Positions 35,527 to 43,951 of a stretch of DNA of 64,000 nucleotides are shown piece by piece. Position numbers and translations under genes: made by a program. The notes under the pieces were generated by a model. The model made no database searches and was not told the origin of the DNA. It saw only the letters and a program-made list of their open reading frames with translations. Source of the stretch: Leptolinea sp. HRD-7 (lineage in GTDB: Bacteria; Chloroflexota; Anaerolineae; Anaerolineales; Anaerolineaceae); contig AP024710.1 in NCBI GenBank assembly GCA_024363285.1, positions 682,001-746,000 on the forward strand. Direction: 5' to 3'. Numbering within the stretch: position 1 is the stretch's first letter; each line of letters begins with the position of its first letter.

Positions 35527-36258
35527 TCAGGCAGCCGAAAGACCCAGATAACTCTCCTTAACGCGTGGATCATCCAGCAGGTCAATTCCGCGTCCACGGA
35601 TCTTGATCTCACCGGTTTCCAGAACAAAGGAGTGGTCGCTGATCTCCAACGCCAGGCTGGCATTTTGTTCCACCAAAAGAATGGTCAGACCGGTTTCTTC
35701 GTTCAATTTTACGATGGTATCCAAAACCAGGTCGATGATCAACGGAGCCAGCCCCAATGAGGGTTCGTCGAGCAGCAACAATTGCGGTTCAGACATCAAC
35801 GCGCGGCCGATAGCCAACATTTGCTGCTCACCGCCGGAAAGTGTTCCACCGGGTTGTTTCGCTCTGTCGCGCAACACGGGGAAAAGGGTAAACACTTCTT
35901 CCATAGTGCGGTCGATCTGTTCGGTATCTGATTTTGAATACGCGCCCAGCAGTAAATTCTCTTTTACGCTCAAAGGTCCGAAAATCCGGCGTCCTTCCGG
36001 CACCAGTGTGACGCCTGCCTTAACCACCTGATACGATTGTCTGGGGATTTCCGCGCCGTTAATCTTGATACTGCCAGATGTGAAGGCTTTCACGCTGCCA
36101 ATGGTCTTCAACAGGGTCGATTTTCCGGCACCATTGGCGCCGATCACCGAAGCGATCTCGCCTTTCGCGATCTGTAAATTTATATTCCGCAGGGCGTGAA
36201 TACCGCCATAGTGTACGTTTAAGTCAACGATATCAAGAAATGGAACGTTTTCTGCCAT
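35527..36258 (-). CDS. livF: Branched-chain amino-acid-type ABC transporter ATPase LivF
   Basis: The 243-residue ATPase has Walker A GANGAGKST, signature LSGGEQQM and Walker B LLLLDEPSLGLAP, with LivF-type length. The ATG at 36258 ([13 protein letters not shown]) is chosen; the frame extends further upstream but inside livG. It overlaps the end of livG by 26 bases. Confidence 0.93.
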   Translation of the reverse strand: MAENVPFLDIVDLNVHYGGIHALRNINLQIAKGEIASVIGANGAGKSTLLKTIGSVKAFTSGSIKINGAEIPRQSYQVVKAGVTLVPEGRRIFGPLSVKENLLLGAYSKSDTEQIDRTMEEVFTLFPVLRDRAKQPGGTLSGGEQQMLAIGRALMSEPQLLLLDEPSLGLAPLIIDLVLDTIVKLNEETGLTILLVEQNASLALEISDHSFVLETGEIKIRGRGIDLLDDPRVKESYLGLSAA

Positions 36259-37039
36259 TTCGCTCTCTTTTCTCACCAAGATATGCCGCAATAACCTTCG
36301 GATTATTCTGGATTTCAGCCGGAGACCCAATCGCCAGAGTCTCTCCAAGGTTCAGAACCATGATCCGAGAATTGCGGCACAGATCCATCACCACATTCAT
36401 GTGATGCTCGATCAGGATGATGCTGTACTTTTTCAGCTCATGAATGTTGCGGATCATTTTAATCAATTCAGCACATTCATCTTCATTCATCCCGGCAGCC
36501 GGTTCATCGAGAAGCAGCAATTCCGGTGATGTTGCCATGGCACGGGCCAGTTCCAACCGGCGCTGCAAACCGTAGGGGAGAATGCCAGCTTTCTGTTGAA
36601 TGTACCCTTCAAGCCCTACCAAGGTAAGCAATTCATGTACCTGCTCTTCTACTTCTTTTTCCTTGCGGCGGGCATTGGGTGTGCGCACAAAGGCTTCAAA
36701 AATGGAATAATGCGGTTCGCTGTGCAGTCCAAGCGCGACGTTCTCAAAGACCGACATCTGCGGAAAAAGGCGGATATTCTGGAACGTGCGGCTTATCCCC
36801 AGGTGACACAACTGGTCTGATGTTTTTCCCACAATATCTGTGCCCTTGAACGAGATCACCCCATCGGTCGGTTTAACCGAGCCAGTGATCAGGTTAAATA
36901 TGGTCGTCTTGCCGGCACCATTTGGACCGATCAGCCCGACCAGCTCGCCGGGTTCGAGATGAAAGGTTACATTACGCACGGCTTTCACACCGCCAAATGA
37001 CACGGAGACAGAATCCAGAGATAGAACAGGAGCGCCCAT
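36233..37039 (-). CDS. livG: Branched-chain amino-acid-type ABC transporter ATPase LivG
   Basis: The 268-residue ATPase has Walker [10 protein letters not shown], the conserved [21 protein letters not shown]-loop region, and the LivG-type C-terminus ([27 protein letters not shown]). Its start overlaps the livM stop by one base. Confidence 0.94.
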   Translation of the reverse strand: MGAPVLSLDSVSVSFGGVKAVRNVTFHLEPGELVGLIGPNGAGKTTIFNLITGSVKPTDGVISFKGTDIVGKTSDQLCHLGISRTFQNIRLFPQMSVFENVALGLHSEPHYSIFEAFVRTPNARRKEKEVEEQVHELLTLVGLEGYIQQKAGILPYGLQRRLELARAMATSPELLLLDEPAAGMNEDECAELIKMIRNIHELKKYSIILIEHHMNVVMDLCRNSRIMVLNLGETLAIGSPAEIQNNPKVIAAYLGEKRERNGRKRSIS

Positions 37040-37944
37040 TACCGGTCACCTCCTTCTGTCTTTGGTTCTTTCTTACCGAATATTTTCTTGAAGAAATTCT
37101 TGAGCACTGACCATGTGTAGGTGAAATTCATTTCAGTATAGCCCAGCAGCCCCTGCGGTTTGAAGATCATGATGATCACGAACAACAGACCGTAGATGAT
37201 CAGACGCCATTCAGTGAAGAAGCGCAGCAGTTCAGGAACAGCCACCAGAACAAACGCGGCAATGGCCGGGCCGATGAGTGACTGCATACCGCCAAAGACG
37301 ACCGCCGCCAGCAGGTCGTAGGATCGCGTGGCCGTGAACATAGAAGGAACCAGATAAGCCATATAGAACCCAAACAACGCGCCCGCCACACCCCCGAAGA
37401 AAGCACTGATAAATAAGGCGGTCAACTTGGTTTTCATCAGGTTTACACCCATCATCTGAGCGGCCACTTCGTCTTGTTTTACGGCAATACAATTCTTACC
37501 ATATTGTGATGTGACAAAACTGTGGGCGAAAAACACAGCCAATGCCACCGAGATCAAAACGATCGGCAGGGTGGTCAACTGGGGGATGCCGGTAAAACCA
37601 AACGCGCCGCCCAACGATTTGTAGGTGTTGTTCAGTAATAGCCGGATGGCTTCGGCAAATCCGAATGTGGCAATGGCGAAATAGTCACCGGTTAATTTAC
37701 TCCGAAAAGTTGGGAAGCCGATGATCAAACTGCACAGACCGGAAAACAGTCCACCAAACAGCAACGCGACAACAAACGGAAAATGCCAGTTCATAAACGC
37801 GTACGCGGCCGCGTAACCACCAAGGGCCATGAACGCGGCGTGCCCGATAGAGAATAGCCCTGTGTAACCTGTCAGGATGGCAACACCCAACGCGGCAATC
37901 ACACTGATGCCGCCCAGGATCATGATTGTATTGATATAACCCAT
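37039..37944 (-). CDS. livM: Branched-chain amino-acid-type ABC transporter permease LivM
   Basis: This 301-residue inner-membrane protein has the family stretches GYTGLFSIGHAAFMALGGY and FGGMQSLIGPAIAAFVLV and about eight hydrophobic helices. It forms the channel with LivH and starts 12 bases after it. Confidence 0.94.
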   Translation of the reverse strand: MGYINTIMILGGISVIAALGVAILTGYTGLFSIGHAAFMALGGYAAAYAFMNWHFPFVVALLFGGLFSGLCSLIIGFPTFRSKLTGDYFAIATFGFAEAIRLLLNNTYKSLGGAFGFTGIPQLTTLPIVLISVALAVFFAHSFVTSQYGKNCIAVKQDEVAAQMMGVNLMKTKLTALFISAFFGGVAGALFGFYMAYLVPSMFTATRSYDLLAAVVFGGMQSLIGPAIAAFVLVAVPELLRFFTEWRLIIYGLLFVIIMIFKPQGLLGYTEMNFTYTWSVLKNFFKKIFGKKEPKTEGGDR

Positions 37945-37956
37945 GGATGCGCTCCT

Positions 37957-38832
37957 CTACAACTTTTCTTCCGTTTTCACACCAAACATGCCATTCGGGA
38001 GAAATAGCAGCATGATGATCAGGAAGGTGAACGAGAATAGATCGCGGTACACAGACGAGATGTACCCGGAGATTAACGTCTCAAGCACACCCAGAAGCAG
38101 GCTGCCGACCACCGCGCCGGGCAGACTGCCGAGTCCACCGATAATACTGGCGATCATGGCTTTAGTGGTTACAGAGCCTAGATATGGGAAAACCGCATAC
38201 TTGATACCGTAAAAAACACCGCTGATTGATGAGAGAACACCGGTGATAAAGAATATTGTGAGGGCGACTGTGTTGTTGTTAATGCCCATGATTCCGGCAG
38301 TGACCATATCTAACGAGCTCGCGCGAATAGCCAGTCCCTGTTTTGTGCGCATCAGGAAGAACCAGAGCAACCCCAGAACGACAAACGAGATAATAGCCGC
38401 GGCCAGGTCCATCTTGCCGAATGCCACTCCCTGCACATTGATCGTGCCGGGAAGTATCTCTGGGAATTTGCGGAACGCGCCGCCGAATGCCAGGTTAACG
38501 ATGTTGATGATCGCCAGGTTCGCGCCCATGGCAGAGATCATCATATACAGGCGCGGGGCATTGCGCATACGTAAAGGGCGGTATGCGCCGGTCTCGACAA
38601 ATAATGAGAGCGCGACTGTAATGACGATAGATAAGGTGAGCGCTAACCATACCGGCATGAAAAAACTTGTAATGGCATAAAACCCGGCAAAAGCGCCCAC
38701 AACCATAAAGGCGTCAAACGCCCAGTTGGTAAAGTTATACACACTGTAAACCAGCGCGTACCCCACCGCGAGGAGTGAATACACAGCCCCGATGGATATA
38801 CCGCTGACAATTTGCTGAAGAAAGAGTGTCAC
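37957..38832 (-). CDS. livH: Branched-chain amino-acid-type ABC transporter permease LivH
   Basis: The membrane protein has the LivH signatures GISIGAVYSLLAVGYALVY and IIGGLGSLPGAVVGSLLLG. I place the start at GTG 38832 (291 residues), because GGAG lies 8 bases upstream and the first membrane helix then starts at residue 2-20; an open frame continues to 38871 without a ribosome-binding site. Confidence 0.92.
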   Translation of the reverse strand: MTLFLQQIVSGISIGAVYSLLAVGYALVYSVYNFTNWAFDAFMVVGAFAGFYAITSFFMPVWLALTLSIVITVALSLFVETGAYRPLRMRNAPRLYMMISAMGANLAIINIVNLAFGGAFRKFPEILPGTINVQGVAFGKMDLAAAIISFVVLGLLWFFLMRTKQGLAIRASSLDMVTAGIMGINNNTVALTIFFITGVLSSISGVFYGIKYAVFPYLGSVTTKAMIASIIGGLGSLPGAVVGSLLLGVLETLISGYISSVYRDLFSFTFLIIMLLFLPNGMFGVKTEEKL

Positions 38833-38950
38833 TATTACTTCTCCTCTCCCGAAAATTCCGGGATCAACCAATCAACAGTCCGGTTGATGAGAGAACCTGA
38901 CCTGTGTGAAAAGTGTGAAATACGGATAAACAACAATCTTTGACATCATT

Positions 38951-38978
38951 GTAGGGGCAGGCAAATGCCCGCCCCTAC
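38951..38978. repeat. Short palindromic repeat (GTAGGGGC type)
   Basis: GTAGGGGCAGGC pairs with GCCCGCCCCTAC around AAAT with one mismatch. It lies between livK and livH. Elements with this core recur in many bacterial genomes as interspersed palindromes. It may reduce read-through from the abundant binding-protein transcript. Confidence 0.6.
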
Positions 38979-39054
38979 ACGGGTTATTCATTTGACGAAC
39001 GATCCGATTATTTCTAGAAATATTTATCCAGAAATCCGGTAAAGCGGATGGAAC

Positions 39055-40224
39055 CTAGCTTTCGGGTTCGTATGTCTTTTCGATATTCCACTTGGAATCT
39101 TTGATGCTCATGATGATGACCGGTTTGTTATGAGGATTGTGGGTATCCGGTTCAATGGTCAATTTGCTGGTGAATACCGGAACGTCTTTCATGTTCTCAA
39201 TAGCATCGCGGATAGCGGTGGGAGAAGGAGAACCGGTTTTGGTGATGGCTTCGCCGGCACCGTATTCGATCATCTTGAGGGCATCGAGGGCGTAATACGC
39301 GTATACAGAAGCTTTCTGACCGTGAGCCTTTTCGAAGGCGGCATTGAATTCCTGGAATTCAGGTGATTCAGTAGAAACACCGCTGGAGAGGTAGGCGCCT
39401 TCCAGTTCGGGGCCGGCCATGCTGAGCAGTTCATCCGCCACCCAGCCGTCAACGCCCAGGTACTGGATCTTCAGGCCGAGGGCGGTAGCCTGTTTGGAGA
39501 TGAGGGCGATATCGCGATAGGTACCGGTGGGGACCATGAGCAGGTCAGCGCCGGATTCGGCTACTTTGGAAATCTGGGCGCGGAATTCAGTGTCATTAGC
39601 CTGGTAACCTTCTTTGGCCACAACTTCGCCGCCAAGTTCTTTGAAGTGATCTTCAAAGAAGTTCTGAATGCCCACAGAGTAGGCGGATGTCACATCGGTG
39701 ATGAAGGCGACTTTCTTCTTGCCAAGTTCTTTGTAGGCGAAATCAGCCAGAGCATAACCCTGGTACGGGTCGATAAAGCAGGTACGGAACATGTAGGGAT
39801 GGACTTTATCGTTATCATCAACCGTGACCTTTACGTTGGATGCGGTTGTGGCAATCACAGGAACTTTCGCGGTATCAGCCATGGCGGCGATCGGAATAGC
39901 CGCTCCGGACCATTCAGGTCCGATAATGGCGTTGACCTGGTCTTGCTCCATTAAACGTTTGGCGGCCGCTACAGCATCCGGAATTTCGGAGCGGCTGTCG
40001 TAGGTGATGAGTTCAACTTTATAACCCTGAATACCACCTTTATCATTAATGGCTTTGACCTCATCCTCAAGGGCAACTTTAGCTGCCTGGCCAATGTAGG
40101 AATCGGGGCCGGTCATCTGGGCGACAAAACCGACCTTGATCGTTTTTGATTGTCCGCAGCCGGCAAGAAGACCGGCCATAAGCACAACCAGCATGACTAT
40201 GGAAAACAATTTGACTTTCTTCAT
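39055..40224 (-). CDS. livK: Branched-chain amino-acid-type substrate-binding lipoprotein LivK
   Basis: The 389-residue type 1 periplasmic-binding protein carries a lipoprotein signal ending in LLAGC. Family motifs include QMTGPDSYIGQ near residue 36, YDSRSEIPDAVAAAKRLM and IIGPEWSGA. It captures the substrate of LivHMGF; Leu/Ile/Val, other amino acids or amides are all possible. GAGGAGGAAC precedes the ATG. It is transcribed first in livKHMGF-amidohydrolase. Confidence 0.93.
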   Translation of the reverse strand: MKKVKLFSIVMLVVLMAGLLAGCGQSKTIKVGFVAQMTGPDSYIGQAAKVALEDEVKAINDKGGIQGYKVELITYDSRSEIPDAVAAAKRLMEQDQVNAIIGPEWSGAAIPIAAMADTAKVPVIATTASNVKVTVDDNDKVHPYMFRTCFIDPYQGYALADFAYKELGKKKVAFITDVTSAYSVGIQNFFEDHFKELGGEVVAKEGYQANDTEFRAQISKVAESGADLLMVPTGTYRDIALISKQATALGLKIQYLGVDGWVADELLSMAGPELEGAYLSSGVSTESPEFQEFNAAFEKAHGQKASVYAYYALDALKMIEYGAGEAITKTGSPSPTAIRDAIENMKDVPVFTSKLTIEPDTHNPHNKPVIIMSIKDSKWNIEKTYEPES

Positions 40225-40373
40225 TCTCTGTTCCTCCTCGGTGTTGTTTCTTTCTTTCAGCTAACATGGTCAAAGTTCCGATTCTCTGCCATGAGGGCTT
40301 TCTTAACCCAAATCACCCGATTTGCGGTAAGCACAATCGGGCGAAATGTTCGATTGGAACCTACCGGTTTATA

Positions 40374-40415
40374 TAAAACAGTGAGACTTGGGGGACTTCA
40401 ATCCCCAAGCCTCAC
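40374..40415 (-). terminator. Strong hairpin with short T run in the livK leader
   Basis: On the minus strand GTGAGGCTTGGGG and TCCCCCAAGTCTCAC form a stable stem followed by TGTTTTATA. It lies about 150 nt before livK and about 220 nt after the promoter. Confidence 0.65.
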
Positions 40416-40634
40416 GCCTGGATCGCTTCTCGTCTCGATTCACAATGGCAGAAAGTTCAGCCGCATTGGAACGCAAGGTCTGCCAGAAAAGCATTGAGTT
40501 CAAGGCACCTTCGTACCAGCTCTGGATAATATCTCTCCTGAGCCGGAATACGCATAACCGGTTGCCTGGATGCCATTTTGTCATTGGTAGTTGTCTGGGG
40601 GAGGGTCTTTTCCGAATGGAAAATAGGGATTACG
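40416..40634 (-). other. Transcribed livK leader of unknown content
   Basis: This is the segment between the livK promoter and the leader hairpin. It holds an unsupported ORF (40584 down to 40369, 71 codons) without a ribosome-binding site, whose frame crosses the hairpin. A direct repeat ATCCAGGC occurs twice. It could be a structured attenuator or a small RNA of about 255 nt. I recognise no riboswitch class. Confidence 0.4.
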
Positions 40635-40640
40635 GTTTTG

Positions 40641-40668
40641 TTTATATCATGCTCCCGGTATTTGTCAA
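40641..40668 (-). promoter_or_regulatory. livK promoter
   Basis: On the minus strand TTGACA (40668-40663) and TATAAA (40646-40641) are 16 bases apart. The predicted leader to livK is about 410 nt long. Confidence 0.7.
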
Positions 40669-40750
40669 GGAAGTACGACATAGTTTTTGCGTACAATGTA
40701 AAAAGCACCCGAATGGGGGATGTAACGGCTTTCTCTATTCTTGACCAGAT

Positions 40751-41461
40751 CTATTTATTGAAGACTATTAACCGGTTGTTACCAGATGAAATGATCTGCA
40801 ACCGGGTCGGTTCAATGACAAAATGATCGGCCTGTCGCAGGATCATCAGTAATGCCTGTTCCTGCTCCTGTATAGCCGGATCCGGAGTTGCGCATTTGGT
40901 ATTGGATGGATACAAAGATCCAAACTGAATCCGGTCATTATTGATGGAATATGTTCCGGTAAACATGTTACAGCCGGTTGAACCGGTGATTTTCCCGTCT
41001 GCCTGGAAGAGGATTGCCGGTTTCGGCTCACCCCGCGCATTCGTCAGACCGGCCGGGTCACCATATTGCGTCATACTCCAGGCAATACCCTGAATGGAAG
41101 CCGGAGAAAAAACAGCTTCTCCACTTTTTGTTTTACTGATCATTCGGTTTAAAACCCATTGCACCGGCGGATCACCCACAGCGGGTTTGGCATTGCTTTC
41201 CTTGTAAACTTCCAATTGGTAGATATAGCCGGGTTCGTATGTCAATCCAACAATACTGCCAATATACAACTCCCATTGCGCTTCCGGTGAGTGTTTGATC
41301 TGCAAACACTGGTTGTTGTGGTATGGATTAATGCAGATAACTTTTTCTGGGCCTACAAACAGCGGTTCAACCGATATCTGTGTGGGGGATAAAAAAGATA
41401 ATGACGAGCAGCCGGTCAGCAAAAGGCTCAAAATTAGCATTGACAATGGATTCTTTTTCAT
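40751..41461 (-). CDS. META/HslJ-domain lipoprotein
   Basis: The 236-residue protein has a lipoprotein signal ending in LLTGC. The C-terminal half is a META (HslJ-like) domain with FQADGKITGSTGCNMFTGTYS and a final LIVFNK. The N-terminal half is beta-rich and unassigned. Such domains occur in envelope-stress or heat-shock-related lipoproteins. The exact role is unknown. It begins 19 bases after the CPBP protease gene and may share its transcript. Confidence 0.82.
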   Translation of the reverse strand: MKKNPLSMLILSLLLTGCSSLSFLSPTQISVEPLFVGPEKVICINPYHNNQCLQIKHSPEAQWELYIGSIVGLTYEPGYIYQLEVYKESNAKPAVGDPPVQWVLNRMISKTKSGEAVFSPASIQGIAWSMTQYGDPAGLTNARGEPKPAILFQADGKITGSTGCNMFTGTYSINNDRIQFGSLYPSNTKCATPDPAIQEQEQALLMILRQADHFVIEPTRLQIISSGNNRLIVFNK

Positions 41462-41480
41462 GAGTTATTTTTTCCGAATT

Positions 41481-42467
41481 CTATGATGTTGATTTGTGGC
41501 GCTTAATTTGAAAATAAATAACCGCGAGGCATCCCGTAATCAATACCAGTGTAACAGCCAGTCCGCCTTCTGGGCCGAATAACCCCCCTGTCAACCAATC
41601 CGGGCCTACTTCTTTGAGGTTTATTAACGTGGTACCACCAATGAACGATCCACTGACCTCAAGTCCTAAAACATTCCCCTGTGCCCAGTTCCAGAAGCTG
41701 TGGATGGCAAACACACCCCATAACCCGCCTTCGCTTATGGCATAGATACAGGCAAAAACGCCAAACAGGAACAGATTGATCATGGCGATCCAGTTGATAT
41801 TGTCATTCAGCAAGTGAAGTGATGAGAAAAGCGCGGATGATACGATAATCCCCCAGACAGCGCCGAAGCGTGTTCCAAAAACCGGTAAAAGGAATCCGCG
41901 GGTCAGGGTTTCTTCTGCCGCTCCCTGTATCAGCCAGCCAGTCAACATGATCAAAACCCCCGGTATGGCGGCAAATCCAGACCACACCGTTGGATCCGAT
42001 TCAATGGTCATATACCCAAAAATCCAGAGAACCACAACGGGAAGAACCATCATAAGAAAGCCAATCGCGGCACCGCGAAAATATTTCCGACGGATATTGA
42101 TTTTTTCAAGACCCGTAGTCCAAAAAGACCTTTTCTCCATGATGCCCAGCCAACCCCAGATAAACATAAAAAAAGGGGTGAAGCTGAACAACAGAAACAT
42201 CGCCGTAATTAACGGTGAATTGGAAGCCATAGGGTCGCGAAACGCTGAGGTGGAAAAATTCTCAGAAGCCAGATTAATTACAATAACTGGAGCGGAGCAA
42301 AACGAAGCCAGTATGGGAACACAGGCCGCGAAGAAAAAAACAGCCAGTGGATAGACGCTTTCCCAGATTTTTTGCCAGACACGGTCTTTAAAACGTGGAA
42401 TTTCTAATGAACCCTGGCGAGCCAGTTCAAAGAGTTGATTATCAGGGGGGAGAATCCGGTCAAGCAT
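41481..42467 (-). CDS. CPBP-family intramembrane metalloprotease
   Basis: The 328-residue membrane protein has the Abi/CAAX-protease motifs in order: GAAEETLTRGFL (EExxxR), then FSSLHL and later HSFWNW for the metal site. About eight transmembrane helices are visible. Members cleave membrane substrates or protect against self-toxins; the substrate here is unknown. It stands upstream of the META lipoprotein gene. Confidence 0.88.
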   Translation of the reverse strand: MLDRILPPDNQLFELARQGSLEIPRFKDRVWQKIWESVYPLAVFFFAACVPILASFCSAPVIVINLASENFSTSAFRDPMASNSPLITAMFLLFSFTPFFMFIWGWLGIMEKRSFWTTGLEKINIRRKYFRGAAIGFLMMVLPVVVLWIFGYMTIESDPTVWSGFAAIPGVLIMLTGWLIQGAAEETLTRGFLLPVFGTRFGAVWGIIVSSALFSSLHLLNDNINWIAMINLFLFGVFACIYAISEGGLWGVFAIHSFWNWAQGNVLGLEVSGSFIGGTTLINLKEVGPDWLTGGLFGPEGGLAVTLVLITGCLAVIYFQIKRHKSTS

Positions 42468-42716
42468 AGAATAATTATGGCGTTTCTAAAAGAAATAACA
42501 AGCCGCTTACCGGGAGAATTATAACCACTGGTTCTATTTTCGTGATCGAATAACAGTTTTCTTTCGTGTCAGGATGATGCAGGGCTAAATGTTAAGAATT
42601 CTCTAATGTATAATTTTGGGGGCTTGTTTTTTGTTTGTTCACGATGTAATATAACGACTAATACTTTCTGTAAACACCGTCGAAAGTACGCTATCTACAA
42701 CAAAAGAATATTTGAT

Positions 42717-42824
42717 GCACTCTTATCCAGAGAGGTGGAGGGACGGGCCCTATGATACCTCGACAACCAGCCGAAAGGCATGGTGTCAAATCCCGCAGAA
42801 GATGTATTCTGGGAGATGAGAGGA
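42717..42824 (+). ncRNA. SAM-I riboswitch (S box)
   Basis: The conserved S-box core is present: CTCTTATCCAGAGAGGTGGA, GGGACGGGCCCTATGATACC, CGACAACC, then GAAAGGCATGGTG. P1 closes between CTCTTATC (42720-42727) and GATGAGAG (42815-42822). It controls metA and, by position, metY. Binding of SAM should favour the following terminator. Confidence 0.95.
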
Positions 42825-42843
42825 GATCTGTGGCTTTTTCGCA

Positions 42844-42877
42844 CCTCTTCTTATCTTCAAAAGAAGAGGATTTTTTT
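42844..42877 (+). terminator. Terminator of the SAM-I riboswitch
   Basis: CCTCTTC pairs with GAAGAGG around a 12-nt loop and is followed by seven T. It ends 16 bases before the metA start. Confidence 0.9.
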
Positions 42878-42892
42878 ATACCGGAGAAAGCC

Positions 42893-43810
42893 ATGCCCAT
42901 TAAGATTCCCAATAAATTACCCGCGCGTGAAACGTTAAATAGCGAAAACATTTTCGTGATGGACGAAGACCGCGCACTGCATCAGGATATTCGCTCGTTA
43001 AAGATCGCCATCCTGAACCTGATGCCCACCAAAATCGCCACAGAAACCCAATTGCTTCGTTTGCTTGGGAACTCTCCCCTCCAGGTGGATATCACTCTTC
43101 TGCGTACAGATACCCACCAGAGCAAGAACACCTCGGCCGAACATTTACTATCTTTCTACCAGACCCACGAGCAGGTGAAAGACCAGCGCTTTGACGGCCT
43201 GATCATAACCGGCGCGCCAGTGGAAAACCTGCCCTTCGAAGAGGTGGATTACTGGGATGAACTGACCAATATTATTGATTGGTCCGCGCATAATGTGTTT
43301 TCCACGTTCTATATCTGTTGGGGGGCGCAAGCCGGTCTGTACCATAAGTATGGCATACCGAAATATCCTCTCCCGGCAAAGCAATTCGGCGTTTTTGAAC
43401 ACTATATCTCGACGAAGAACACGAACCTGCTCCGCGGTTTCGATGACGTTTTCTACGCGCCGCATTCACGGCACACCGAAGTTCGCCGCGAAGATATTGA
43501 GAAGGTACCCGAGCTTGAAATTCTGGCTGAATCACCGGATGCCGGTATTTACCTTGTCTCAACACATGATGGCAAACAGGTTTTTGCCACCGGCCACTCA
43601 GAATACGACCCGTTGACATTAAAAAGCGAATACGACCGTGATGTCAACCTTGGATTACCGATCGCCATCCCTAAAAATTATTACCCGAATGATGATCCAA
43701 CCAAAACGCCGGTTGTGCGCTGGCGCGGTCACGCCAGCCTGCTGTTTTCCAACTGGTTGAACTACTGCGTGTACGAAGAAACACCGTACAACCTGGACGA
43801 GCTGAGCTAA
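42893..43810 (+). CDS. metA: Homoserine O-acyltransferase MetA
   Basis: MetA acylates homoserine, the entry step to methionine. The 305-residue protein has the family features [20 protein letters not shown], the catalytic cysteine in [13 protein letters not shown], and [10 protein letters not shown]. Whether it uses acetyl- or succinyl-CoA cannot be told with certainty; the neighbouring metY favours acetyl. The ATG at 42893 follows CCGGAGAAAGCC; the open frame runs back through the riboswitch, which is not coding. Confidence 0.95.
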   Translation: MPIKIPNKLPARETLNSENIFVMDEDRALHQDIRSLKIAILNLMPTKIATETQLLRLLGNSPLQVDITLLRTDTHQSKNTSAEHLLSFYQTHEQVKDQRFDGLIITGAPVENLPFEEVDYWDELTNIIDWSAHNVFSTFYICWGAQAGLYHKYGIPKYPLPAKQFGVFEHYISTKNTNLLRGFDDVFYAPHSRHTEVRREDIEKVPELEILAESPDAGIYLVSTHDGKQVFATGHSEYDPLTLKSEYDRDVNLGLPIAIPKNYYPNDDPTKTPVVRWRGHASLLFSNWLNYCVYEETPYNLDELS

Positions 43811-43849
43811 CACCACAGACAGATCCCTGCGCCGGGGAGGAGGATAGCC

Positions 43850-43876
43850 ATGAGCATGTGTATGTGTCGAAAATGA
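43850..43876 (+). CDS. Putative Met/Cys-rich leader peptide before metY (8 aa)
   Basis: The ORF encodes MSMCMCRK and has an excellent ribosome-binding site (GGGGAGGAGG, 6 bases before ATG). It sits in the 141-base gap between metA and metY. Three Met and two Cys in eight codons, before a gene that makes homocysteine, suggests a sensor for sulfur amino acids. A small GATGC/GCATC hairpin (about 43897-43910) follows, but no intrinsic terminator. Mechanism inferred. Confidence 0.55.
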   Translation: MSMCMCRK

Positions 43877-43951
43877 ACGTATCCTGTATTTGTGATGCAA
43901 CTGCATCCAACGAATTCATTGTATTAGTGTTATGAAGCAAGGAAAACCATA

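Noticed and set aside
40457..40708. Minus-strand ORFs of 83 and 71 codons in the livK leader
   Set aside because: No ribosome-binding site, overlap of two frames, and one of them spans the promoter itself.
42752..42892. N-terminal extension of metA
   Set aside because: The in-frame extension is riboswitch and terminator; the family start and ribosome-binding site fit 42893.
42691..42951. A minus-strand ORF over the SAM riboswitch
   Set aside because: The riboswitch core is clear on the plus strand and the ORF has no ribosome-binding site.
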